Counted from the stretch's first letter, positions 1 through 6,254 are shown. The stretch is 6,339 nucleotides of DNA from a bacterium (GCA_021813175.1 JAKALJ010000016.1:9106-15444), one strand, 5' to 3'. A program made the numbers and translations. The notes: generated from the letters alone by a model not told the origin.

Positions 1-1
1 G

Positions 2-49
2 GCGAATGGCGGAGGCGGACGGCGCGCCGGAGGCGCGAACGCGCGATGA
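2..49 (+). CDS. Possible 3' end of a Gly/Arg-rich protein (partial)
   Basis: One plus-strand frame stays open from the left edge and would encode the tail ANGGGGRRAGGANAR, ending in TGA at 47-49, 25 bases before the convergent alaS stop. A Gly/Arg-rich tail of this kind is seen on RNA-binding proteins such as RRM or DEAD-box proteins. With only 15 codons, GC-rich repetitive sequence can give the same picture without being coding, so this is tentative. The alternative is a non-coding dispersed repeat. Confidence 0.25.
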   Translation, partial: ANGGGGRRAGGANAR

Positions 50-53
50 GCGG
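37..53 (+). repeat. Left copy of a 17-bp terminal inverted repeat
   Basis: The bases GAACGCGCGATGAGCGG are an exact reverse complement of 6323-6339. The similarity continues loosely inward (AGGATTATGC here against GGAGTTATATGC at the other end). This copy lies in a patch (1-53) that is far richer in G+C than the rest of the window and includes the 10-bp palindrome CGGCGCGCCG at 20-29. Confidence 0.8.
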
Positions 54-74
54 AGGATTATGCTTACCCCCTTT

Positions 75-1718
75 TTATAACAGCGTAGCTTTGATCCGCC
101 GCACTCCGGCGGAGACAGCCTCTTCTTTTAAGATTTTGAAAACTCCAAGCTCGCCCGTGTTTGAGACGTGCGGGCCGCCGCAAAATTCTTTGGATATCGC
201 CTTTCCGTCTTTATCCTCTATAAAATACACCGAAACAATTTCCGGGTACTTCGCTCCGAATTCCATTTCTGCTCCGAGCTTTTCCGCTTCGGCAAGCGGC
301 ATCTCTTTGCGCGTTACGGCAAAATTTTTATGAATCTGCTCGTTCACCCATTCTTCCGCTTTCCTTTTCTCCTCTTCGGTAAGTTTATGGTCACAAACAA
401 AATCCATGCGCAGACGCTCTTGGTTTATGTTGCTGCCTCGCTGTTTTACCAAGGGGCTTACCACTCTTTGCAGAGCCGCCAACAGTAAGTGGTGCGCCGT
501 GTGCAGTTTTATGGTCTTTGGATTATGGTCCACTAAACCTCCTTTGAACATTCCAGCCGCCGCTGTTTGGGAGAGTTTCTGATGTTCGGCCATTTTCCGA
601 TCAAAATCGGCGCGATCAATTTTCATTCCCTTCTCCGCGGCCAGCTCTTCGGTAAGTTCTATGGGAAAACCAAAAGTGGTGAAAAGAGTGAACGGGTCCG
701 CGCCTTTTTCGAACTCTCTGGTGCCTCGTTCCAGGGTTTCCCTGAATTTTTCTTCTTCCTTTTTTATTTCTCCTTTATCCTCAAGCGCGTATACTCCCTC
801 ATAAATCCTCTTAATTTTTTCAATCAGAGGTTCAAGCGGTTCCTTGGAAAAGCGCGCCGCTCTGCGGATGAGCCGGCGCACGATGTATCCCCTGCCGACA
901 TTGGACGGCAGAGCGCCGTCTGAAATCATAAAGAGAGCCGCCTTCACATGGTCAGTTACTATTCTTTCTTTCCGGCTTTTTTCCCCGAAAAACACATCCG
1001 TATCATAGATACTTTTCTTCTTTTGCACGGTTGCCAGCAACCTTTCAAAACCCATGCCCGTATCTATTCCAAGGGTTCCGAGTTTCCGTAAATTTGATTC
1101 TCCTTTGTCCAGTTTCTCTCTTGGCCCGTCGCAAAAATATTCGTTGAATACGATATTCCAGATTTCCACATCCTCTTCGGAAGCGCTTCGGCAATATATT
1201 TCAGTTGTAGGGCCGCAAGGGCCTGACTCTCCGGTCGGTCCCCAAAAAACGTCCTCGCCCTCTTCCCTGATATCCTTTATTCCTATTTCTTTCCAGATTT
1301 TTTCCGATTCATCGTCTCTTGGAACGTTCGGGCTACCTCGGTAGAAAGTGACATAGGAGATAGGGAGCTTCAGTTCTTCGGCAATAAAGTCATAGGCATA
1401 GCGGATCGCTTCCCTTCGCCCGTACCCGCCGAAGGAGAAATTACCGAGCATTTCAAAAAAAGTCAGGTGAGTATTGTCTCCCACCTCGTCAATATCTTGA
1501 GTGCGAACGCATTTTTGAGCAGTGGCCGTATTTTGGGCTCCAAAATCGCGCAGGGCGTTATGGGGCGCGGCATAATACGGCTTGAACTGCTGCATGCCGG
1601 CAGTGGTGAAGAGCACCGACGGATCGTTTTCCGGAACTAAGGAAGAAGAAGGCATTATTTTATGCCCACGCTTCGCAAAAAAATCCAAAAATTTTTTCCT
1701 CAGTTCTATGGAATCCAT
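75..1718 (-). CDS. alaS: Alanyl-tRNA synthetase, short form with reduced editing domain and no C-Ala
   Basis: This 547-residue class II synthetase charges tRNA-Ala in the cytoplasm. Seen: motif 1 around residues 30-48 (LFTTAGMQQF), motif 2 around 69-97 (KCVR, then TFFEMLGNFSFG), motif 3 at 218-226 (IDTGMGFER), the tRNA-recognition helix RGYIVRRLIRRA at 276-287, and a C-terminal editing module with HxxxH (H406, H410) and CxxxH (C513, H517), the four metal ligands of AlaRS/AlaX deacylases. E. coli AlaRS has 876 residues. Here about 100 residues between the helical domain and HxxxH are missing, including the Gly-rich FYAESGGQ strand of the editing beta-barrel, and the protein stops just after GVRRIKA, so the oligomerising C-Ala domain is absent. 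From memory, similar short forms are common in CPR bacteria, so this is probably not a broken gene. Thr347 replaces the Asp400 that reads G3:U70 in E. coli, while Asn303 is kept as Asn273. The ATG lies 3 bases after the MgtC-family stop, with only a weak purine-rich GGATGAGGC upstream, which suggests co-translation. Confidence 0.96.
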   Translation of the reverse strand: MDSIELRKKFLDFFAKRGHKIMPSSSLVPENDPSVLFTTAGMQQFKPYYAAPHNALRDFGAQNTATAQKCVRTQDIDEVGDNTHLTFFEMLGNFSFGGYGRREAIRYAYDFIAEELKLPISYVTFYRGSPNVPRDDESEKIWKEIGIKDIREEGEDVFWGPTGESGPCGPTTEIYCRSASEEDVEIWNIVFNEYFCDGPREKLDKGESNLRKLGTLGIDTGMGFERLLATVQKKKSIYDTDVFFGEKSRKERIVTDHVKAALFMISDGALPSNVGRGYIVRRLIRRAARFSKEPLEPLIEKIKRIYEGVYALEDKGEIKKEEEKFRETLERGTREFEKGADPFTLFTTFGFPIELTEELAAEKGMKIDRADFDRKMAEHQKLSQTAAAGMFKGGLVDHNPKTIKLHTAHHLLLAALQRVVSPLVKQRGSNINQERLRMDFVCDHKLTEEEKRKAEEWVNEQIHKNFAVTRKEMPLAEAEKLGAEMEFGAKYPEIVSVYFIEDKDGKAISKEFCGGPHVSNTGELGVFKILKEEAVSAGVRRIKATLL

Positions 1719-1721
1719 GCC

Positions 1722-2207
1722 TCATCCGTTTCCGTTCCTTGGGCCGCCGTTCTCTTCCTTCTCCCACTTTTCCCGGATAGGCCTCTCAAAAAAATTCAAA
1801 CCGATAAGCACGATCAATACCAGCACGGCGGAAATAGTAGCCAAGGTGAGCAAGCCAAAGCCGGCGGCCGTGCCGATGCCGGCTGTTACCCACAATCCGC
1901 CGGCAGTGGTAAGGCCGGTGAGCCGTCCACCGTGCATGATAATAGTGCCGGCTCCGAGGAAACCCACTCCTACGATAATCTGTGAAGCTATCTTAGATGG
2001 GTCCAGACTGGATACCCCGGCATATTTCTGGGTCAGAATTTCAGAAATGATCACAAAAAGAGCCGAGCCCATGGCCACCAAGGCATGGGTCTTGGTGCCG
2101 GCTTCTTTATGTACTAAAAAGCGTTCCCCGCCAATCAAAGCTCCTAAAAGAAGGGCCACTACCAGCCGCAAGATGATGCCTCCGTTCTGTATAAAAAATT
2201 CGCTCAT
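1722..2207 (-). CDS. MgtC/SapB family inner-membrane protein
   Basis: A 161-residue hydrophobic protein of the MgtC/SapB/YhiD family. Seen: a first hydrophobic helix at 9-27 running into IGGER (25-29), then the family signatures QIIVGVGFLGAG (76-87) and GLTTAGGLW (98-106), and a last membrane stretch at about 122-140 followed by a charged tail. Around five TM helices are expected. The C-terminal ACT-like soluble domain of Salmonella MgtC is missing, so this is the short type. Known of the family: roles in growth at low Mg2+ and membrane homeostasis; the transported or sensed substrate is not settled and cannot be read from this sequence. I place the start at 2207 rather than the upstream ATG at 2255: the longer form adds 16 residues that fall before the family's first helix, overlaps mnmA by 41 bases and has no ribosome site, while 2207 has a perfect TATAAT six bases upstream. 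The TGA stop is 3 bases before alaS. Confidence 0.92.
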   Translation of the reverse strand: MSEFFIQNGGIILRLVVALLLGALIGGERFLVHKEAGTKTHALVAMGSALFVIISEILTQKYAGVSSLDPSKIASQIIVGVGFLGAGTIIMHGGRLTGLTTAGGLWVTAGIGTAAGFGLLTLATISAVLVLIVLIGLNFFERPIREKWEKEENGGPRNGNG

Positions 2208-2243
2208 AAGTAAATTATACGATAACCCCTCCGCCCATGCAAA
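2205..2243 (-). promoter_or_regulatory. Promoter of the mgtC-alaS unit, probably leaderless
   Basis: On the minus strand a perfect TATAAT (2219-2214) is followed by TTACTT and then the ATG at 2207, so a start site 7 bases after the -10 would fall on the A of the ATG. A -35 candidate TTTGCA (2243-2238, 4 of 6 matches) lies 18 bases upstream. The -10 box overlaps the mnmA TAA stop (2217-2215), so the promoter is embedded in the end of the upstream gene. The purine run GGAGGGG at 2232-2226 is 18 bases from the ATG, too far to act as a Shine-Dalgarno site for it. No start site has been mapped. Confidence 0.55.
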
Positions 2244-3291
2244 TGTCTCTATCATAGAGAACGCAAGACTGCCCTGAAGCGGCTAAAACCGGTTTTTTAA
2301 AAATTATTCTGTTGCCTTTCACTGTGCAGGACAGAAATTCTCCGTGATACCGAACCTGGGCTGAATATTCCTCATTTTTCGGTCTGAGAATCCAGTTTGT
2401 GTTTCGTAGCAGCAATTCTCTTTCAGAAAATTCCCTGTCCGAGGACACAGTTATGGTATTTCTTCGCATATCTTTTCCAAGAACGTAATATCTTCCGTCC
2501 GTAGCTGTTTTTTTTGTGATAGTGAAGCCATGACGCTCTCCCAGTGTATAGAATTTGGCTCCTTCGTGCCAGCCGATGGTTTCTCCCTTTTTGTTAAGAA
2601 CTTCCCCTTTTTGGGGCCGGAGGTAATGTTTCAGAAAATTTTTCAGGTCCACCTCGCCCAGAAAGCAGATTCCCTGGCTGTCTTTTTTTTCCGCCACCGA
2701 GAGGCCGAATTTTTCGGCAAGCGCGCGGACCTGCGCTTTTTTCAGATGACCGATGGGAAAGATTATTTTTGCCAACTGCTTCTGACCGAGAGTCCATAGA
2801 AAGTATGATTGATCTTTAGCCGGGTCGATACCCTTAAGCAGCAAAGAAGCCGGGCTTCCTGAAAGAAGTTCGGATGCTCCTTCGGTTTCCTTTTTGGTTT
2901 CCATTTTCCGGGCGTAATGCCCCGTTGCCACATAATCCGCGCCCATGCTTAGCGCCTTCCTGAGAAAGGCTCCGAATTTCACCTCTTTGTTGCACATCAC
3001 GTCTGGGTTCGGCGTCCGGCCGGCGCGGTATTCGCGGATCATATATTCTGCCACGCTCTTCTTGTATTCCTTTTCAAAATCAAAAGTGAGAAAGGGAATA
3101 TCTAGTCGCGCCGCGACGCGCATAGCGTCGCGGCGCTCTTCTTCTTCAGTACACGGCAAAAAATCCGGATGCCAGGCGCGCATAAAAACGCCCACTACTT
3201 CGTAACCGCCTTTCTTAAGCAGGGCCGCGCTGACCGCCGAATCCACCCCGCCGGAAAGCCCGACAAAAACGACTTTTCTATCCTTTTTCAT
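2215..3291 (-). CDS. mnmA: tRNA-specific 2-thiouridylase MnmA
   Basis: MnmA (358 residues) adenylates and then thiolates U34 in the wobble position of tRNA-Lys, -Glu and -Gln, giving s2U. Seen: the N-type ATP-pyrophosphatase loop SGGVDS at 13-18, the first catalytic Cys in NPDVMCNKEVKFG (C100), GADYVATGHYAR (117-128), the KDQSYFLW stretch (159-166), the second catalytic Cys in DSQGICFLGE (C209), then the central TLGERHGF segment (249-256) and the C-terminal beta-barrel ending in the family-like SGQSCVLYDRD and GGG. All catalytic residues are present and the length is normal. A Glu/Ser-rich insertion of about 15 residues follows GHYARK (about 130-150). The sulphur relay proteins that feed MnmA in E. 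coli are not in this window. The ATG is fixed because a stop lies in frame just upstream. It is 48 bases downstream of the exonuclease gene, with no Shine-Dalgarno site at normal spacing and no good -10 at the six-base distance, so it is probably transcribed with that gene. Confidence 0.97.
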   Translation of the reverse strand: MKKDRKVVFVGLSGGVDSAVSAALLKKGGYEVVGVFMRAWHPDFLPCTEEEERRDAMRVAARLDIPFLTFDFEKEYKKSVAEYMIREYRAGRTPNPDVMCNKEVKFGAFLRKALSMGADYVATGHYARKMETKKETEGASELLSGSPASLLLKGIDPAKDQSYFLWTLGQKQLAKIIFPIGHLKKAQVRALAEKFGLSVAEKKDSQGICFLGEVDLKNFLKHYLRPQKGEVLNKKGETIGWHEGAKFYTLGERHGFTITKKTATDGRYYVLGKDMRRNTITVSSDREFSERELLLRNTNWILRPKNEEYSAQVRYHGEFLSCTVKGNRIIFKKPVLAASGQSCVLYDRDICMGGGVIV

Positions 3292-3339
3292 AAAAATACT
3301 GCCAGACTATCACTACTTTTCACCTTATTAAAAAATCGG

Positions 3340-3888
3340 TTAAAATTCCAGAAGTCTCCGGTAAAGCAGAAAGGTGGCTCGGGCGTCGGAGAGAGCGGTA
3401 TGGGCGCTCTTGTTTTCTATGCCAAACTTTTCGCATAAGCTGCGCAAGGAGAATTGATTGATGTCTCCCCGGCCGTGCAGTTTGGCGAAGGCGATGGAAA
3501 TAGTGTCCAGCTTGTGATAATGCATCTTGTTTTCCACTCCGGTTGTCCGGAAGGCTTTCTCCAAAAACATATAATCAAAAGCCACGTTGTGCGAGACCAT
3601 AATGGCATCTTTCGTTTTTTCGGAAAGTATTTTCATCGCCTCCGGCAGAGTGTAGGCGAAGACCCAGTCAGCCGGATCATATTTATTCACTCGCAGGGAC
3701 ACACGGTCGGCGTCTTCTATCCTTTCCGGTTTGATTTTCAATTCAAATTCTTCAGCTATTTGAAAGGCGGGCTTCTCTCCCGACCAATCCTGCCTTACCA
3801 ACACCGCCCCGATTGATATAAGCTCGTGCTTGTCCGGATCCAGGCCGGTGGATTCGGTATCAATAAAGGCCAGAGTGTGTTTTTTCAT
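3340..3888 (-). CDS. DEDDh 3'-5' exonuclease (DnaQ/PolC epsilon-like)
   Basis: A 182-residue single-domain exonuclease of the RNase T/DnaQ superfamily, expected to remove nucleotides from 3' ends with two metal ions. Seen: ExoI motif FIDTESTG with D10 and E12, ExoII HNVAFDYMFL with D105, and ExoIII HTALSDA with H163 and D168, which together give the complete DEDDh active site. The ExoI motif is DTES rather than the commoner DTET, a conservative change. There is no polymerase, helicase, BRCT or GIY-YIG domain attached, so it could be a stand-alone proofreading subunit, a repair exonuclease or an RNase T-like enzyme; sequence alone does not choose between them. It is the first gene of a probable two-gene unit with mnmA, 48 bases apart. 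That neighbour involves tRNA, which weakly favours an RNA-processing role, but unrelated housekeeping genes are often joined in small genomes. The start is supported by the -10 box six bases upstream. Confidence 0.93.
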   Translation of the reverse strand: MKKHTLAFIDTESTGLDPDKHELISIGAVLVRQDWSGEKPAFQIAEEFELKIKPERIEDADRVSLRVNKYDPADWVFAYTLPEAMKILSEKTKDAIMVSHNVAFDYMFLEKAFRTTGVENKMHYHKLDTISIAFAKLHGRGDINQFSLRSLCEKFGIENKSAHTALSDARATFLLYRRLLEF

Positions 3889-3903
3889 TCTTTTATTATA
3901 TCA
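3886..3903 (-). promoter_or_regulatory. Extended -10 promoter of the exonuclease-mnmA unit, probably leaderless
   Basis: The minus strand reads TGATATAAT (3903-3895), a perfect extended -10 (TGn plus TATAAT), then AAAAGA and the ATG at 3888. The spacing puts the expected transcription start on the initiating ATG. There is no good -35 at 16-18 bases (TACTTA at 17), which is tolerable for an extended -10. No ribosome-binding site is present. The site fills the 23-base gap between the mltG stop and this gene, and no hairpin terminator separates it from mltG, so read-through from upstream is also possible. Confidence 0.6.
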
Positions 3904-3911
3904 AAAGTCCC

Positions 3912-4832
3912 TTACTGTAAGTATCTTTGGATGTTCTTTTGGTGCTCGGCAAAAGTTGCCGCATAGTGGGCCAGTCCTTTCTTGTCGTGCAGATAGTAAA
4001 GATAGGGAGAACTTTTAGGATACAGAGCGTCCTTTATGGATCCGAGACCGGGGTTCCCGACTGGTTTCTCGGGCAAACCCTTTTTTTTATAAGTCTCGGG
4101 AACGGCGTCCACCTGGAGCGGAATACCCATGGCCAATCTTTTCCATAAAATTCCGGAGATTATAGAGCGGTCTTCTTCTCCTTTTGCCTCTTTTTCCAAA
4201 AGGGAAGCCATAATTATTATGTCCTTTTCTGAAGGGCCGGAAGTTTTTATTTCGGAAAAAAGCGGAGCGGCTTTCTTTAAAAAATTATCTCGCATTTTCT
4301 TCAGCGCGTCTTTTTCATTTTCCGGGCTGTAAAAAAAATACGTGTCCGGAAAAAGATATCCTTCATTGCCGGCCCCTTCGATCAGAAATTTGGCTGTATC
4401 AAAGAGAGGGAGCTTGGCGGAAAAAATTTCCGCAATGCGTTTCAAATCAGACCCTTCGGGCACGGTAATCTTTATGGGCGAAAGATGCCTCTCTCCCCTC
4501 TCCATCCGAAAACCGAGAGTGTACACTGGAATTTTTTGATCAAATAAATAGTATCCCTCCTTTATCCGCCGCTCGCCTCCGGCCAGAGTGACAAAAAATT
4601 CAAATGCGGCGCGGGAGCGAATCAAATGCAAATTGGCGAGGTCCAGAGAAATTTTTCCAAGGGGGCTCCCCTCCTCTACTTTATAAACGGCATTTACCGG
4701 AAATTCCGCGGGTGCAGCGAAGAGATAACCGAAAAGAAAAGCGAAAAGAGAAAAAACTCCGGCCAAAATCCAAAAAACCGGCCGGCGGACGATTTTTTGG
4801 ATTTTGGCAAAAAAGGAAATAGAATTTTCCAT
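3912..4832 (-). CDS. mltG: Endolytic peptidoglycan transglycosylase MltG (YceG-like)
   Basis: MltG is an inner-membrane lytic transglycosylase that cuts nascent glycan strands and is thought to set where they end. Seen in the 306 residues: a short basic cytoplasmic N-terminus, one TM helix at about 18-40, an N-terminal LysM-like module (about 46-115), then the YceG core with EGYLFPDTY (157-165), the catalytic region MASLLEKEA (208-216, predicted catalytic Glu213 by alignment to E. coli Glu218), WKRLAMGIPLQVDA (230-243), GLPEKPVGNPG (252-262) and PYLYYL (276-281), ending in EHQKNIQRYL as in the family. Compared with E. coli MltG (about 340 residues), the stretch between LQVD and GLP is only about 10 residues instead of about 33, so the loop after the active site is deleted in frame. 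The ATG is 6 bases after the TAA of the DUF8128-like gene, with no Shine-Dalgarno site, which indicates transcriptional and probably translational coupling. Confidence 0.93.
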   Translation of the reverse strand: MENSISFFAKIQKIVRRPVFWILAGVFSLFAFLFGYLFAAPAEFPVNAVYKVEEGSPLGKISLDLANLHLIRSRAAFEFFVTLAGGERRIKEGYYLFDQKIPVYTLGFRMERGERHLSPIKITVPEGSDLKRIAEIFSAKLPLFDTAKFLIEGAGNEGYLFPDTYFFYSPENEKDALKKMRDNFLKKAAPLFSEIKTSGPSEKDIIIMASLLEKEAKGEEDRSIISGILWKRLAMGIPLQVDAVPETYKKKGLPEKPVGNPGLGSIKDALYPKSSPYLYYLHDKKGLAHYAATFAEHQKNIQRYLQ

Positions 4833-4838
4833 AAAGGA

Positions 4839-6254
4839 TTAGGTCGGCAAATTGGGCGGAGGAGAGGCTTCTTTAGATTCAATGCGCTCCAAAGTCGGCA
4901 CCCGCAGGATCCGACCGGGAAAGTGCCACAGAGTGGCCAGCTCCTCCGTGTTCATCACCATAGTGTGATGGTGAAAGAAATTCGGGAAAATGAGAGGGGA
5001 GATTGGCCAAGGCAGTTTTATCCGGTGGCGCATGGGCGGATGAAAAAATTCCCGTTCCCGGTACTCGTAGAGCATTCGGTCCGCCAGACGCATGATCTTC
5101 TTTTGGGAAAGGGGAAAGAATTCTGCGATTTTGTTTGTGCTGAAGGCGTCCGCCTGAGTGGAATTGAAACGTTCCAGTTGATTGGACATGGGAGCGGCAT
5201 ATTGACGCCAAATCAAACGAATATTCCGCCGGTGTCCCATATCAAAATTTTCTTTCTTGGCCACGTAACAGATACGGATTCCGGTGTCAAAACCTACTTT
5301 CATCATTTTACTGGCCGCCTTCTTGGTGGACTCGTCCAAAAATCCCGGAGCCCGGATTTCTTTCGGGATAGTGCCGTCCGGATTCATCGGATGCTGGCGG
5401 GTAAATTCCTTCAAAGTGTTTCGAATGGTTAATTCGCTCTGTTTTACCCAATCATGAGTCTTAAACCATGTGCCCGGCGTATGAAATTTCTTTTTGGAGG
5501 GAGTAATCACAATCTGGGACCACATCTGCTCTCCCTTGCCGATAGAGCTAAAGAGTTCCACTACTGGCGCGATCGGATCGTTTTTTTGTTCCTCTTTCGG
5601 ATCCTTGTCCAATCCGAAATCAACATAGGTCTTGATCGGGAAAGCATCCGGATTCTTGTATTTGAACTCACAGCCCCACAGATTCCATTTACTGTCTGGA
5701 GTTATCTTGTCCACCGCCAGAGTATAATCTTCCACTTCCCTGATCTGGGCTTGGGGATACTGGGCATACATCTCCACTTCAATCAGCTCTTTTATGCGAG
5801 AGGGAGCATGAATATAGAAATGCACTTGGCCTTCAATGGACACCAGTTCCAGGGAAAACCAAAACCATACCGCGCCCTGCCAGTAGGTCTCCAGTCCGCT
5901 TTTCTGGCTCCAGTGATACAAAGCGTTGGTTAAAAAAAACTCCATGGCTTGGGGGGAGCGCAGAACCTCGCGGGGAGGCACTATCTCCAGAAGCACCCAG
6001 GTGATGCCGGAAATAAACCGGGCTTGCACATAGTGCAGCCAGAACATATGGGCGGTATAGATCAGGACCACGGCCAAAACTACCGGCAAAACCGCCAGCA
6101 ATCCCTTATATAGATAAAAAAACACGAAATTAACCGCGTTCGCGTCGCTTGATAAAACTATGGCCAGAGAAGGAAAAACGGCGGATAAAAATAGATAAGC
6201 GAGCAGGAGAACAACAACAGCCTCAAAGACACCAAACTTCTTTTCGTGCTCCAT
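4839..6254 (-). CDS. Two-TM DUF8128-like membrane protein, possible secretion/conjugation-related component
   Basis: A 471-residue protein with two N-terminal membrane segments (about 12-34 and 45-75) and a long soluble domain, probably cytoplasmic. I recognise features of the DUF8128-like domain from memory of CPR proteins: LLEIVPPREVLRSPQAMEFF (88-107), a central DPIAPVVELFSSIGKGEQMW block (226-245), and near the end NTEELATLWHFPG (435-447) followed by PPPNLP (465-470). In CPR and some Gram-positive genomes this domain occurs next to, or fused in front of, VirD4/TraG/DUF87-type ATPases, so a link to a type IV secretion-like or pilus machine is a reasonable inference. It has no Walker A motif, and no ATPase gene follows: the protein stops just after PPPNLPT and mltG starts 6 bases later. 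There is no signal-peptide cleavage site that I can support. The start is backed by a -10-like TAAAAT six bases upstream. The molecular function is unknown. Confidence 0.85.
   Translation of the reverse strand: MEHEKKFGVFEAVVVLLLAYLFLSAVFPSLAIVLSSDANAVNFVFFYLYKGLLAVLPVVLAVVLIYTAHMFWLHYVQARFISGITWVLLEIVPPREVLRSPQAMEFFLTNALYHWSQKSGLETYWQGAVWFWFSLELVSIEGQVHFYIHAPSRIKELIEVEMYAQYPQAQIREVEDYTLAVDKITPDSKWNLWGCEFKYKNPDAFPIKTYVDFGLDKDPKEEQKNDPIAPVVELFSSIGKGEQMWSQIVITPSKKKFHTPGTWFKTHDWVKQSELTIRNTLKEFTRQHPMNPDGTIPKEIRAPGFLDESTKKAASKMMKVGFDTGIRICYVAKKENFDMGHRRNIRLIWRQYAAPMSNQLERFNSTQADAFSTNKIAEFFPLSQKKIMRLADRMLYEYREREFFHPPMRHRIKLPWPISPLIFPNFFHHHTMVMNTEELATLWHFPGRILRVPTLERIESKEASPPPNLPT

Noticed and set aside
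20..44. Palindromic GC-rich segments (CGGCGCGCCG and GCGCGAACGCGC) considered as a terminator for alaS.
   Set aside because: The arms are short, the loops are tiny, and no T-run follows in the direction of alaS transcription.
2208..2255. The 16-codon N-terminal extension of the MgtC-family gene from the ATG at 2255.
   Set aside because: It overlaps mnmA, adds residues in front of the family's first helix, and would place the perfect TATAAT inside the gene without purpose. The start at 2207 is preferred.
1582..2277. A 231-codon open frame on the plus strand, antisense to the MgtC-family gene and the start of alaS.
   Set aside because: It lies opposite two clearly recognisable genes. Its translation is low-complexity, Pro/Ser/Lys-rich and matches no family I know, as expected for the complement of a hydrophobic gene.
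3292..3339. A possible short leader peptide or regulatory leader before mnmA, with AAGGTGA followed by a GTG codon.
   Set aside because: The GTG frame gives only about 11 codons and is out of frame with mnmA. The spacing and composition look like ordinary AT-rich intergenic sequence, with no stable hairpin.
3911..3921. An 11-bp palindrome, CTTACTGTAAG, just upstream of the exonuclease promoter, resembling an operator.
   Set aside because: It is largely made up of the last codons and stop of mltG (Tyr-Leu-Gln-stop). The arms are only five bases, and no second copy was seen at the other promoters.
4955..4974. A hairpin with 7-bp arms (TCACCAT and ATGGTGA) and a 6-base loop.
   Set aside because: It lies within the DUF8128-like gene, in codons for a HHHTMVM stretch. 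It has no following T-run, so it is not a terminator, and the symmetry comes from the repeated His and Met/Val codons.
4626..5432. A 268-codon open frame on the plus strand, antisense to mltG and the DUF8128-like gene.
   Set aside because: It crosses the junction of two real genes, has no start signal, and its product has no domain I recognise.
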